Positions 27,956-37,360 are shown, numbered from the stretch's first letter. The stretch is DNA of 64,000 nucleotides from Noviherbaspirillum suwonense (GCF_900182955.1 NZ_FXUL01000024.1:41003-105002), one strand, 5' to 3'. Notes: generated by a model from the letters alone, not told the origin. Numbers and translations: made by a program.

Positions 27956-27977
27956 CAAACGGTAGTTAGCTAAAGTG
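27956..27977 (-). promoter_or_regulatory. Possible TetR operator upstream of badH
   Basis: On the minus strand the region reads TAGCTAACTACCGTTTGAC. Related CTAA(C/T)-type motifs occur upstream of tetR (26142-26160), in the palindrome at 35209-35224, and in the divergent region near 45346. The shared core suggests one regulator, but the match is short. Confidence 0.35.
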
Positions 27978-28079
27978 GCCGGATTCTCCTGGGCTTGGTT
28001 GTGGGCGTGGTACCACCTTGGCAACTCGCTGTGCAAAAGTTGCAACCGATCAATTCAAGAGATAGATGAAAATTCGAAA

Positions 28080-28140
28080 AACAGGCTGGAAAGGGCGTGA
28101 TCGGTGCGCAACACGCCTGACCGTGCCCTTCCCAACGGAT
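28080..28140 (-). terminator. Possible intrinsic terminator after livK
   Basis: On the minus strand, GGGAAGGGC and GCCCTTTCC can pair around an inner GC-rich stem and are followed by CTGTTTTT. The stem has one bulge and a long loop. It would separate livK from the badH promoter. Confidence 0.35.
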
Positions 28141-28145
28141 GGTAA

Positions 28146-29396
28146 TTACTGTTTGTTCTTGGCGAACTCGCTGGATTCTTTCTTCACGATTTCCTGGATC
28201 ACGTCGTCATACGCCGAGAACCAGTCAGTCTGGGGCACCCACTTGGTGCCATCCCACATGTCGATGCGCGTCTTGCCTCCGCCGCCATGATCCTTGGCGG
28301 TCACCGTTACGGGGGCGATCAGGCCTTCAGCATCAAAGTTTTTCAGGCTCTCCATACCGCGCTTCATTTTATCAGGCGTGATGGGCCAGCCATTTTGCTT
28401 GATAGCCAGGCGAGCGCCCTCAAAAACGCTGGCATACATGGCCAGACCGGTGTTGTAGTATATATCGCTGAGATGCTTGCGGTCCCCGCTACCCTTGCCT
28501 TTTTCATACAGATCCTTGATGATTTGCTGGATCAGCGGGTGGCTCTGTCCACCTATCACGTTGGTGCCGCGCTTGAGGCCCTTTGCACTTTCCGCGCCAA
28601 TGTTAGCGATATCAACTTCGTTGAGCCAGTTCACCGCTATATATTTGTCGATCGGAATGCCGTTGCGTTTCATCTCGCGCGCGGCGACAACATGCATGCT
28701 GGCCAGATTCCAACTGACCACCCAATCGGGGTTGATACGGCGGATCTGAGTCCAGGCTGCGGATTGGTCATTGCCCGGCATCGGGTTGGGAATGAGTTGC
28801 AAATCAAAACCTTCCTTGGCCGCGAGCGTTTTTAGCACGCCAATCGGCTCCTGCCCGAACGGATAGTCGGGGTAGAGGAATGCGATTTTCACGCCCTTGA
28901 GATTGCCGTTGGCCTTGGTTTTGATGTAGTGAATATCGTTGGCCATTTGGCCCCAATAGGTCGGCCCAACAGGAAAAATCCACTTGAAAACATCCCCATC
29001 GATCGCATCGCCACGGCCTACAAAAGATTGCACCATCACATTGCTATCCGCCATGGCGCGAGGCAGAACGGCGCGGGAAACCGGCGTGGACAGAAAATCG
29101 AAGGTGATGGCGCCTTCACGTTTCATCTTTTCATAGCACTCTATGCCACGCTGTGGCTCGTTGCCCTGGTCTTGAACCAGGATCTCGATGGGGTGGCCTT
29201 CGATGCCGCCTTTCTGATTCAATATCTTGGCATAGTCATTCACCGCCTGGGCAATCTGCGGTGTGACAAAGCCGTAAGACTTGCTCAGGTCATAACAAAG
29301 CGCGAATTTGATCGGCTGGGCTTGCGCCTGTGCAGACTGCAGACCGGCAAGCGCCAATCCCAGACCTGCCACGATAGAAAGTAATTTGGATCTCAT
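28146..29396 (-). CDS. livK: LivK-like periplasmic substrate-binding protein
   Basis: 416 residues. A signal peptide ends near residue 25 (LAGLQSAQAQAQ). The mature protein has the type I binding fold: KFALCYDLSKSYGFVTPQIAQ, then a DQGNEPQRGIECYEKM segment, and AFLYPDYPFGQEPIGVL in the hinge. The start at 29396 is set by the signal peptide; a longer frame upstream lacks one. It is the last transporter gene of the livG-ligase-H-M-F-K order, separated from livF by about 115 bp. Binding proteins of this branch frequently bind aromatic or alicyclic acids instead of leucine; the surrounding CoA genes favour that here. Confidence 0.9.
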   Translation of the reverse strand: MRSKLLSIVAGLGLALAGLQSAQAQAQPIKFALCYDLSKSYGFVTPQIAQAVNDYAKILNQKGGIEGHPIEILVQDQGNEPQRGIECYEKMKREGAITFDFLSTPVSRAVLPRAMADSNVMVQSFVGRGDAIDGDVFKWIFPVGPTYWGQMANDIHYIKTKANGNLKGVKIAFLYPDYPFGQEPIGVLKTLAAKEGFDLQLIPNPMPGNDQSAAWTQIRRINPDWVVSWNLASMHVVAAREMKRNGIPIDKYIAVNWLNEVDIANIGAESAKGLKRGTNVIGGQSHPLIQQIIKDLYEKGKGSGDRKHLSDIYYNTGLAMYASVFEGARLAIKQNGWPITPDKMKRGMESLKNFDAEGLIAPVTVTAKDHGGGGKTRIDMWDGTKWVPQTDWFSAYDDVIQEIVKKESSEFAKNKQ

Positions 29397-29511
29397 GTCT
29401 GTCCTCCCAAGAATCATACAGGTTAAAATAAGTTCGATAGGCACACCGTACAGTGTGCCCAAAGAGTGAACGCGAAACCGGATGTCGACGTAGACAGGGT
29501 TTCACCCTCGG

Positions 29512-30366
29512 TCAGGTCAGCCAGCGCTTGCGCCGGCGATAGTGCTTGATGTCATGGAAATTGTGGCCTTCAGCGCCTCCGAGGTAAAACTCTTGGATGT
29601 CTGGGTTTTTCTTCATGGCTTCTGCGTTGTCATGCATCACCACGCGTCCGTTCTCGATTAGGTAGCCATGCGAGACCACGTCCAGCGCGGCAATGGCGTT
29701 TTGCTCCACCAGCAGAACAGACAGACCTTCTTCCTTGTTGATGCGCCGGACAATATCAAAAATTTCGGTCACGAGAAAGGGCGCCAGTCCGAGGCTGGGC
29801 TCATCAAGCATCAACAGCTTGGGCTGCGTCATCAGGGCGCGACCGATGGCCAGCATCTGCTGCTCGCCGCCTGACAGGTAGCCGGACTGCGCGGTGCGCC
29901 GCTGGTGCAAGCGCGGGAAGTAGGTGTAAACCATGTCTTTGTTTCGCAGCATGTCCTCGCGGCCACCGCGAACGGCGGAGGCCGCGATCAGGTTCTCGTC
30001 AGGCGTCATGTGTTCAAACACGCGCCGCCCTTCCAGGACATGAACGATACCGAGTTTGACGCGCTCGTGAGGCGCCAGCGCATCGATGTTATGTCCTATG
30101 AAACGTACCTCACCGCGGGTTACCAGGCCCCGCTCCGGGCGTAGCAAACCGCTGATCGACTTCAGCGTTGTGCTTTTGCCGGCGCCGTTGGCCCCCAGCA
30201 GCGCCACCATACCGCCTTGGGGCACTTCAATCGACACGCCCTTGATGGCGAGCGACACGTGGTCGTAGATGACCTCGACGTTGTTCAGCGACAGCACCGG
30301 TGCAAGGTTCGCTGCGGGGTTGTGCATCACCGTCGGGGTGGAAGTCAAATTGTCAGTTGAGTGCAT
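29512..30366 (-). CDS. livF: LivF-like ABC transporter ATPase
   Basis: 284 residues. Walker A is GANGAGKST near residue 57, the ABC signature LSGGEQQMLAIGRAL near 160, and Walker B LLMLDEPSLGL near 180. The start at 30366 (MHSTDNLTS) follows livM with a gap of ten bases. Longer in-frame extensions overlap livM and lack any family resemblance. LivF works with LivG as the ATPase dimer of the importer. Its C-terminal EFYLGG and RRRKRWL tail is nearly repeated at 2-151, revealing a second liv copy. Confidence 0.92.
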   Translation of the reverse strand: MHSTDNLTSTPTVMHNPAANLAPVLSLNNVEVIYDHVSLAIKGVSIEVPQGGMVALLGANGAGKSTTLKSISGLLRPERGLVTRGEVRFIGHNIDALAPHERVKLGIVHVLEGRRVFEHMTPDENLIAASAVRGGREDMLRNKDMVYTYFPRLHQRRTAQSGYLSGGEQQMLAIGRALMTQPKLLMLDEPSLGLAPFLVTEIFDIVRRINKEEGLSVLLVEQNAIAALDVVSHGYLIENGRVVMHDNAEAMKKNPDIQEFYLGGAEGHNFHDIKHYRRRKRWLT

Positions 30367-30376
30367 GATGTTATCT

Positions 30377-31450
30377 TTACTTTCGGGCGTAGCCGAAGGG
30401 CCAGACCAGCAGATAGTTGCGCAGGTTCGTGTACATCTTGCCCAGACCCATCGGCTCAACCAGCAGGAACACAATGATCAAGGCACCATAAACCGCATGC
30501 GGGATGTGGGCCAGCGTTTCAACGCCGAGCGAGGCACCTGCGAGCTGCGCCAGCCAGCCGATCAGGCTGTTCATCAGGCCCGGCATCAGCAGAATGAAGG
30601 CGGCCCCAAAATAGCTGCCGATGATGCTGCCCAATCCGCCGACGATCACCATGGCCAGCAACTCGATCGACACGTTGACAGCGAACTGCTCCGGTGTGGC
30701 GGCCCGGTAAAAGGTGAAAATCAGAATGGCGCCGCTGATGCCGCCAATGAAAGAAGAGGTGGCGAAAGCCAACAGCTTGTAGTAAAGGCTGTGCACGCCG
30801 ATGATTGCCGCAGCAAAGTCTTTTTCACGCACGGCGACGAGCGCGCGGCCAAGTGCAGTGCGGCGCAGATTGAGCATAAAGACTGTTACAAGCAGGCACC
30901 AGCCCAGCGCTACGTAATAGAGGCCGGAGTCCGAAGTGACGGCCTGGCCGAGTAAGCGCATCGCGGGTGCTTGCAGCGTGGCCTGGGAGCCACCGCTGAT
31001 GGCCGGCACGTGGGCGATCACCCAGTCCATCACATATTGCAGGGCTAGCGTGCTGAGCGCCAGGTACAGGCCCTTCACGCGCAGCGCCGCAAAAGCGAAA
31101 ACGCTGCCGATGATCGCGGCCATCACGCCGCCGAGCACCACCGCAATCTCCCACGGAATGCCATTGCGCGCGCCATGCACCGCTGTGTACGCACCGATAC
31201 CCATGATGGCGGCATAGCCGAAGTGGAACTGACCGGCCCAGCCCAGGATGAGGTTCAGTCCAAGCGCAGCCGCAGTCCACACCAGCCATGGCAACAGGTG
31301 TGTACTGAGGGCGAGAGAACTCATGGTGAATGGCGCGGTTAATGCAAAGGCCAGCAGCAAGCCGATCATCCAGCGATCAGCAGGCAACGGGAAAAGTGCC
31401 CGCGCGTCCGCGTAACTAGTGTGAAAAATTCCTGACTGACGAAAAAGCAT
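30377..31450 (-). CDS. livM: LivM-like ABC transporter permease
   Basis: 357 residues with about ten hydrophobic helices. The LivM landmark GYAAIMGIGAYTAVHGA lies near residue 78, and the cytoplasmic EAA-like loop contains RTALGRALVAVREKDFAAAIIG near 200. It forms the membrane channel with LivH. It starts five bases after livH ends, so translation is probably coupled. The N-terminal 25 residues before the first helix are longer than in E. coli LivM but normal for betaproteobacterial paralogues. Confidence 0.92.
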   Translation of the reverse strand: MLFRQSGIFHTSYADARALFPLPADRWMIGLLLAFALTAPFTMSSLALSTHLLPWLVWTAAALGLNLILGWAGQFHFGYAAIMGIGAYTAVHGARNGIPWEIAVVLGGVMAAIIGSVFAFAALRVKGLYLALSTLALQYVMDWVIAHVPAISGGSQATLQAPAMRLLGQAVTSDSGLYYVALGWCLLVTVFMLNLRRTALGRALVAVREKDFAAAIIGVHSLYYKLLAFATSSFIGGISGAILIFTFYRAATPEQFAVNVSIELLAMVIVGGLGSIIGSYFGAAFILLMPGLMNSLIGWLAQLAGASLGVETLAHIPHAVYGALIIVFLLVEPMGLGKMYTNLRNYLLVWPFGYARK

Positions 31451-31455
31451 GGCCT

Positions 31456-32343
31456 TCAGATCCTTTCAATGTCGTGTCGCCCGAACAGACCGTGGGGCCG
31501 AATCAGGATGGTCAGAATCAGCGTCGCGGCTACCACTAGGTCGCGGCTGCCACCGCCAACCAATGGGTCGAGATAGCCTGACGCAACACCTTCAAGAAGC
31601 CCCAGTAGCAAGCCGGCCAGAATAGCCCCGCCGATGCTGTCAAGACCGCCCAGAACGGCGACGGTCAAGCCCTTGAGTAAAAGCAGCGCCAGCCCTTGAT
31701 TGACTCCTTGAACCGATCCCCATAACACACCCGCTGTGGTTGCTATAACCGAAGACATGGCCCATGAAAAAGCCACGCCGCGTTCAACTGAAATGCCAAT
31801 CGACCACGATGCGATGTAGTCGTCGGAGATGGCACGCAGGACAATGCCGCGGCGCGTATGAAAGAAGAACATTAAGACCAGAAACAGGGCACCAGCAACC
31901 AGGGCGCCGACCACGTAGGCGCGATTCAGCAGCACCGGTCCCAGAAACAGCGGGTCGTCGCTGATGCCAATGGACATTGGACGACCTGTGCCGCCCCAGA
32001 TGGCCATCGTTGTCGCGCGTATAAAGATATCCAGCCCTAATGTCATCATCAGGATCATGATGATGGGACGCCCCGCCAGTCGGCGCAACGCCACCCGCTC
32101 AATGCCCATGCCGACGAAAAACATCGTCGCCATCGCCAGTGGGATGGCGGCCCACATCGACAGACCCAATCCATTGGCAATCGCCAGCACTACATAGGCG
32201 CCCAGCATTGTCATTGCACCTTGCGCCAAGTTGGGCACCGACGACGATTTGTAGATGAGCACGATTCCCAGCGCCACCAATGAGTACATCAACCCCGACA
32301 GTGCGCCATTGATGGCTAATTCGGCAAACAGTGAAAAGTCCAT
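31456..32343 (-). CDS. livH: LivH-like ABC transporter permease
   Basis: 295 residues, seven to eight transmembrane helices. Typical segments are LAINGALSGLMYSLVALGIVLI at the N-terminus (first helix), then NLAQGAMTMLGAYV near 39 and RRGIVLRAISDDYIAS near 168, the coupling loop. It pairs with LivM. It lies three bases after the ligase gene and before livM, in a tight operon. Nothing is truncated. Confidence 0.92.
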   Translation of the reverse strand: MDFSLFAELAINGALSGLMYSLVALGIVLIYKSSSVPNLAQGAMTMLGAYVVLAIANGLGLSMWAAIPLAMATMFFVGMGIERVALRRLAGRPIIMILMMTLGLDIFIRATTMAIWGGTGRPMSIGISDDPLFLGPVLLNRAYVVGALVAGALFLVLMFFFHTRRGIVLRAISDDYIASWSIGISVERGVAFSWAMSSVIATTAGVLWGSVQGVNQGLALLLLKGLTVAVLGGLDSIGGAILAGLLLGLLEGVASGYLDPLVGGGSRDLVVAATLILTILIRPHGLFGRHDIERI

Positions 32344-32346
32344 GAT

Positions 32347-34305
32347 TTAAATCTCCTGCACCGAGAGTTGGCGCTCTATGGTGCCGACCTCCCCGGATTC
32401 GTATGTGATCTGCGCCTTCATCGTGACCGTTTTCTGGCCGCCGTAGATCGCGTCAATGATAGGTGCATAACGCTCTTCCACCACGTTGCGGCGCAACTTG
32501 CGTGTTCGCGTGACCTCCCCATCATCGGGGTCGAACTCCTTGTGTAGCGACACGAAGTGATGCAGTTTCAGTCCGTCCGGCAGGATGCTGTTGACGCGTT
32601 TGACCGCTGCCGTGACCAATTCGATCACCTCGGGGTTTTGCGACAGGTCGGCATAGGACATGTAGGAAATGCCCCGTATCTCGGCCCAATGTCCAACCGG
32701 TTCCTTGTCGATGCAGATGATGGCCGCCAGCGTCTCTCGACTGCTCCCGAGCACCGCCACATCCTTGATGTACGGACTGAACTTGAGGCGGTTCTCGATG
32801 TAGTTCGGGATGTAGCGTTCGCCTTTGGCGGTGTGGACCACCTCCGACAAACGCCCAAGCACCACCACTTGCCCGTCAGGCTCGACATAACCGGCATCGC
32901 CCGTGCGCAACCAGCCATCCTTCAGTGCTTCCCGGGTGGCATTTTCAAGTTTGTAGTAACCGGAAAACACACTCCCGGATCGAACCATGATTTCGCCATT
33001 GTCGCCGATTTTGACCTCAACCCCCGGCAATGGCCTGCCGACCGTGTGCAGGCGTACTTCTTCGGCGTCCTGCAACGCATTGAAAGCGCTGCTTTCGGTT
33101 TGACCATAGAACTGTCGCAATTTCACGCCCAGTGCACGGTAAAAAACAAAAGTATCCTCGCCAATGGCCTCGCCGCCAGTGAAGGCATTTCGCAGACGGG
33201 TCAGGCCCAGCTGGTCCTTGATCGGGCCGAAGATTAGCCACTCCCCCAGTTGCCGCATCACACGCTCTTTCAGGCTTGATTTTTTTCCCTCGAGTTTGCG
33301 TCGTTCGGCTGCCAGCGCGGAGTTCATGGAAACATCGTAGAGCCATTTCTTGAGCGGCGTCGAATCCTCCATGCGAACCTGGATGGTGGTCAGCATGTTG
33401 TCCCAGCTTCGGGGTGCCGCCAAATAGAAAGTGGGCGCGACCTGGCGAAGGTCGTGCAGCACCGTTTCCTGGCGCTCGGGAATGTTGATGGTGAAGTGCA
33501 GCGCAATACCGGCGCCTACCGTGATCGCAAAGTCGCCCACCCAGGCCATAGGCAGATAGGCGAGGATGTCCTCGCCGAATGTGAAAGCACCCCCGCGATG
33601 GGCGTTGCCAACCCCGGCGAGCAAATTCCTGTGGCTCAGCACCACGCCCTTTGGCTTGCCCGTGGTTCCCGACGAGTGGACGAACACGGCAGGCCCTTCG
33701 GGCCGGGCCCGTTCGATTAAGGTATTTCGCAGTTTCGGTTCGGCACGTAAGCGATCTGCCCCAATGGCCTGCAACTTTTCCCACGACACCAGTCCGGAAT
33801 TCGGATAGCTGGTCAAACCGCGTGGCTCGTCGTAAATGATGTTGCTGATCGCTGCGCCCTGATCGCCCAGATCGAGCACCTTGTCGACCTGTTCCTGATC
33901 TTCGGCAAGGACGAAGCGGACATTCGCCTCATGCATGAAGTGATGGATTTCATCGTGCGTGGCGTCGGGGTAGACCGGCATGGCGTACCCGCCCAGCATC
34001 CCGGCTGCCAGCATGCCCATGTAAAGCCGGGGCCGGTTGTCGCCCAGCACAAGCAAGGCATCATCGGTGCCAAAACCGAGACTTTCCATTCCGGCTGCGC
34101 AAGCGAGCGTGGCATCCAGCATTTGCGACCAGGTGGTTTCCTGCCATATCCCCAATTTCTTTTCTCGCATGGCCACGCGCTTGCCAAGCAATTCGGCGTT
34201 GCGAGCTAGAATGCGGATGAGAGTGGTCTCGACACCCAGGTCCCAGGTTGCGGTGTTACCGCCCTTGACGGTGTCAATGTCCGCGTCAGTGCGTTGCATG
34301 CGCAC
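32347..34305 (-). CDS. Long-chain-type acyl-CoA ligase embedded in the liv operon
   Basis: 652 residues of the FadD15/long-chain AMP-forming type. The P-loop is FVHSSGTTGKPKG near residue 211, the gate motif AYLPMAWVGD near 248, the YGQTESSAF adenine motif near 397, and WLRTGDAGYV with the hinge GRLSEVVHTAKGERY near 470-490. A C-terminal lysine lies in TRTRKLRRN near 610. Ligases of this kind are often found between livG and livH in aromatic or alicyclic acid clusters, where they trap the imported acid as its CoA ester. The start overlaps livG by 20 bases. The precise substrate is not evident. Confidence 0.9.
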   Translation of the reverse strand: MRMQRTDADIDTVKGGNTATWDLGVETTLIRILARNAELLGKRVAMREKKLGIWQETTWSQMLDATLACAAGMESLGFGTDDALLVLGDNRPRLYMGMLAAGMLGGYAMPVYPDATHDEIHHFMHEANVRFVLAEDQEQVDKVLDLGDQGAAISNIIYDEPRGLTSYPNSGLVSWEKLQAIGADRLRAEPKLRNTLIERARPEGPAVFVHSSGTTGKPKGVVLSHRNLLAGVGNAHRGGAFTFGEDILAYLPMAWVGDFAITVGAGIALHFTINIPERQETVLHDLRQVAPTFYLAAPRSWDNMLTTIQVRMEDSTPLKKWLYDVSMNSALAAERRKLEGKKSSLKERVMRQLGEWLIFGPIKDQLGLTRLRNAFTGGEAIGEDTFVFYRALGVKLRQFYGQTESSAFNALQDAEEVRLHTVGRPLPGVEVKIGDNGEIMVRSGSVFSGYYKLENATREALKDGWLRTGDAGYVEPDGQVVVLGRLSEVVHTAKGERYIPNYIENRLKFSPYIKDVAVLGSSRETLAAIICIDKEPVGHWAEIRGISYMSYADLSQNPEVIELVTAAVKRVNSILPDGLKLHHFVSLHKEFDPDDGEVTRTRKLRRNVVEERYAPIIDAIYGGQKTVTMKAQITYESGEVGTIERQLSVQEI

Positions 34306-35083
34306 CCCCCAGATAGGCCTTGATCACGCGTTCATCCTTCATCACCGCGGAGGGAATCCCGGTTCCGATGGTCTCGCCATAGCTGAGCACCATCATACGA
34401 TCGCAGATGCCGGTGATCACATCCATGTGGTGCTCGATCAGCAGCACGGTGACGTGGCGCTCGTCACGCGCGTCGAGAATAAAGCGCGCCATGTATTCCT
34501 TTTCCTCCTGGTTCATGCCGGCCATGGGTTCGTCAAGAATGAGAAAGCTGGGTTCCGCCACTAGCGCACGTGCGAGTTCGACGCGTTTTTTCAGCCCGAT
34601 CGGAATGCTGTCCACCAGTTCATCACGCACGCTCTGTAGCTGCAGGAAATCGATGATTTCCTCGACCTTAAGACGGTGCAACATTTCGTCCTTGCGACTC
34701 AGCCACCAATATAGGGCGGTTTTTGCTACGCCGGCCTTCATGTGGATGTGGCGCCCAAGCAGGATGTTGTCAAGCACACTCATGCCGTTGAAGAGCGCCA
34801 GGTTCTGGAAGGTGCGCGCCACGCCCAAGGTCGCAACCTTGTGCGGGGCCATGCCGGTAATATCGCGGCCATTAAGCGAAATACTGCCGACCTGCGGGGG
34901 GAAGAAGCCGGTAATCGCATTGGTCATAGTCGTCTTACCGCTGCCGTTGGGGCCGACAAGACCAAAAATCTCGGCGCGCTCAATGCGCAGATTGACCCCG
35001 GTTAGTGCGACCAGACCGCCAAACCGTCGCTCCAGCCCTCGACATTCGAGGACCGGTACCCCTGTTTGCTTGTCACCATGCAT
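34286..35083 (-). CDS. livG: LivG-like ABC transporter ATPase, first gene of the operon
   Basis: 265 residues. Walker A GPNGSGKTT is near residue 42, the LivG-specific GVARTFQN near 88, and Walker B FLILDEPMAGMN near 178. The signature before it reads PIGLKKRVELARAL, the degenerate form typical of LivG. It couples ATP hydrolysis to the LivHM channel together with LivF. Upstream lie 152 bases without a gene that contain a palindrome at 35209-35224. The promoter for the whole livG-to-tetR series is most likely there. Confidence 0.92.
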   Translation of the reverse strand: MHGDKQTGVPVLECRGLERRFGGLVALTGVNLRIERAEIFGLVGPNGSGKTTMTNAITGFFPPQVGSISLNGRDITGMAPHKVATLGVARTFQNLALFNGMSVLDNILLGRHIHMKAGVAKTALYWWLSRKDEMLHRLKVEEIIDFLQLQSVRDELVDSIPIGLKKRVELARALVAEPSFLILDEPMAGMNQEEKEYMARFILDARDERHVTVLLIEHHMDVITGICDRMMVLSYGETIGTGIPSAVMKDERVIKAYLGGAHATH

Positions 35084-35208
35084 GAGAGTCGATCCTTGTT
35101 CTTTTAAGATTGGTGGTCTTGATCATTTAAATGCCTTTGACATTGCACTGCCGGTAATCTGCGTGACTGATGACGGCCAAAGTGTGTAGCAAAAAAATTA
35201 GTTTTGAT

Positions 35209-35224
35209 CCTAACATTAGTTAGG
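35209..35224. promoter_or_regulatory. CCTAAC-N4-GTTAGG palindrome, candidate operator
   Basis: The two six-base arms are exact inverse complements around ATTA. It is about 125 bases upstream of the livG start and near the 3' end of a decayed CoA transferase. The size and symmetry suit a TetR dimer, and related half-sites occur upstream of badH and tetR and near 45346. Confidence 0.5.
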
Positions 35225-35235
35225 CAGTTTTTGGT

Positions 35236-35795
35236 TTACTTGGTTGAATTTAAGCGCGTCCTGAGTGCCATTCTGTACAGGAACAGTTTATTCAATGCAA
35301 GGGCTGCTTCGGTGGGGTTATTCTTGAACGTACTGAATAACTGTACCTTGCGCGATTTTGCGTCAACAGTGGCGGAGTCGTAGCCGTGCTCAATTAGCAG
35401 TTCGCGGGTGTGCTGGCCAAAGCGCGGAGGTGCGATGTGCACTCGCCCCGGCGTGCGCGACAATTTCACGGGTATGCCAACGGTTTGAACTCCCTCCACC
35501 TGCAATACCATGTCTCGATGCAGCGGGTGGGGGTCGGTCAACACCTGCGGAATGGCCCTGACAGCGCCCGCCGGAATGCCGGCGGCCAGCAGTTGGCGGC
35601 AAGCCACTCCCCATCCACTAGCAGCAAATGTTTCTCCAACAGGGCGTGCAGCGCGTCGCGCTCCCGAAAACGGTCGGCGTTGGTGGCAAAGCGCGGCTCG
35701 TTGGCCATTTCGGGACGGCCGAGGAACTCACACAATTTTTTCCACTGTCCGTCGTTGCCGATTCCTAGGTGTATGGTCCCGGAGAGTCGTGACAT
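35236..35795 (-). pseudogene. CaiB/BaiF-type (class III) CoA transferase, C-terminal remnant
   Basis: Two frames together give the C-terminal part of a class III CoA transferase. GTIHLGIGNDGQWKKLCEFLG and FRERDALHALLEKHLL lie in the first; LAAGIPAGAVRAIPQVL and PVKLSRTPGRVHIAPPRFGQHT in the second. The frame shifts by about one base near 35605-35620. The N-terminal half with the catalytic Asp is missing where an IS481 fragment begins near 35790. Such enzymes move CoA between acids and could have replaced a ligase. About 185 of the usual 400 residues remain. Confidence 0.8.
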
Positions 35796-36149
35796 TATTC
35801 TATCCACCAAGGAGGAAAAATCGTTATGGCAAACATGCTTCATGGCAGCGCCCGCACAACGCCGCGAATTCGAGCCGAGCGCCAAAGGTCGCAAGAAAAG
35901 ACCGGTGCCCTGGCCCGGCGTTATGGGCTGAGCCGTACGACTGTCATAAAGTGGCGATCCCGCACCACGACCGCAGATGCGCCCATGGGCCCGACGAAGC
36001 CCAAAAGCAAAGTGCTTTCACCTGCCGAGGTGGCTGTGATCGTGGAACTCCGAAGAAGAACACTGCTGCCGCTGGATGACATGCTGGGCTGTCTTCGTCA
36101 AAGCATTTCAAACCTTCAGGCCGGCCAGAGCGCCAAAGGTGGGTAGGGG
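35796..36149 (+). pseudogene. IS481-like transposase, N-terminal fragment
   Basis: Starting at ATG 35826, the frame encodes MANMLHGSARTTPRIRAERQ, then TGALARRYGLSRTTVIKWRSR, a helix-turn-helix. VLSPAEVAVIVELRRRTLLPLDD follows, conserved in this group. The frame then drifts and stops at 36146 without the rve domain. The sequence just before the ATG (near 35796) probably includes the left end of the element. It has truncated the CoA transferase on one side and lies 25 bases from an acyl-CoA dehydrogenase gene on the other. Confidence 0.75.
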
Positions 36150-36173
36150 AGAAGTCGTGTCCATGGATATTTT

Positions 36174-37340
36174 TCAGTACGAGCGAGGCAGACCCATTAC
36201 GTGCTCGGCAATGTGGTTGAGCACCATTTCACGGTTCAGCGGCGCGGTGCGCAGCAGCCGCACCAGACCGTACAGATCGTACATGCCGTATTCCTTGGTG
36301 AACCCGTTACCGCCGAAGCACTGTATCGCGCTGTCAACGGCGTGAATGCCGGCCTCGGCCGCAGCGTACTTGGCCATATTGGCAAATTCGCCGGCTGGCA
36401 GGCCCTGGTCGAAGGCCCAGGCGGCTTTGACCGCCATCAGCGAGGCCATCTCGACCTCGCTGCGGGCCATCGCCAGCGGGTGCTGCACGCCCTGGTAGGC
36501 GCCAATCGGCGTGTTGTTGAACACCTTGCGGTCGTTTGCATAGGCCACGGCCTTCTTCAGTGCAAAGCGGCCAATGCCGGTGCACAGGCCCGACAGGATG
36601 ATGCGCTCAGGGTTCAGCGTGTCGAACAGGATGTTGAAACCCTTGCCGACCTCACCCAGCACGTCGGCTTCGGTTAGCGCCACGTCGTCGAAGAACACCT
36701 GCCACTGCGTCTCGGGCACCGGGAAGGCGACCGGAATCAAGGTCTTGCTGATGCCCTCCTTCTTCATGTCGACCATGAAAATGGTGAAGCCGTCAGTCTT
36801 TTTTCTTACGTCGGCGCGCGGCGTGGTGCGCGTCACGACCATGGCGTAGTCGGCACAGTTGGCATCGGTGATGAAGACCTTCTGGCCGTTGAGCCGGAAG
36901 CCGCCGTTGCCGTCGGGTTTGGCGATGCTGGTGATCTCGATCGAGTTGGAACCGGCGTTCGGTTCGGTGATGGCGAAGCAGAACTTGATCTCGCCAGTGC
37001 AGCCGCCCGGCAGAAAGCGGCGCTTCATGTCCTCGCTGGCGTGCTTGGCCAGCAGGCCCATGGTCATGGTCGGGCCGACCACCAGGTTCAGCAGCGGAAT
37101 ACCATTGTTGGCTAGTCCTTCCATGAACAGCAGCATCTCGGTCATGCCCTGGCCGGCACCGCCATAGGCCTCGGGCACCATGATGCCGAGAAAGCCATCG
37201 TTGGTGATCTGCTTGTACAGCTCGGCCGGTGGTTCGCCCTTCTCGGCGTAGCCTCTCCAGTAGTTATGGTCGAACTGCTTCGAGATACGGTCGCCGTACT
37301 CGTAGATCATCCGTTGTTCCTGGGTCAGGTTGAAATCCAT
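36174..37340 (-). CDS. Acyl-CoA dehydrogenase (FAD)
   Basis: 388 residues. The FAD/substrate motif FCFAITEPNAGSNS is near residue 119, LNGQKVFITDANCADY near 148, and FGGNGFTKEYGMYDLYGLVRLLR near 345. The C-terminus ends LNREMVLNHIAEHVMGLPRSY. The classical base position near the C-terminus lacks the YEG triplet, so the base is presumably elsewhere, as in several alicyclic or branched acyl-CoA dehydrogenases. It is followed after 20 bases on the same strand by IS481 remains, and its gene begins 20 bases after the crotonase. It likely oxidises an alicyclic or branched acyl-CoA, passing electrons to ETF. Confidence 0.9.
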   Translation of the reverse strand: MDFNLTQEQRMIYEYGDRISKQFDHNYWRGYAEKGEPPAELYKQITNDGFLGIMVPEAYGGAGQGMTEMLLFMEGLANNGIPLLNLVVGPTMTMGLLAKHASEDMKRRFLPGGCTGEIKFCFAITEPNAGSNSIEITSIAKPDGNGGFRLNGQKVFITDANCADYAMVVTRTTPRADVRKKTDGFTIFMVDMKKEGISKTLIPVAFPVPETQWQVFFDDVALTEADVLGEVGKGFNILFDTLNPERIILSGLCTGIGRFALKKAVAYANDRKVFNNTPIGAYQGVQHPLAMARSEVEMASLMAVKAAWAFDQGLPAGEFANMAKYAAAEAGIHAVDSAIQCFGGNGFTKEYGMYDLYGLVRLLRTAPLNREMVLNHIAEHVMGLPRSY

Positions 37341-37360
37341 GAGGTTTCCTTTCTTTATAG

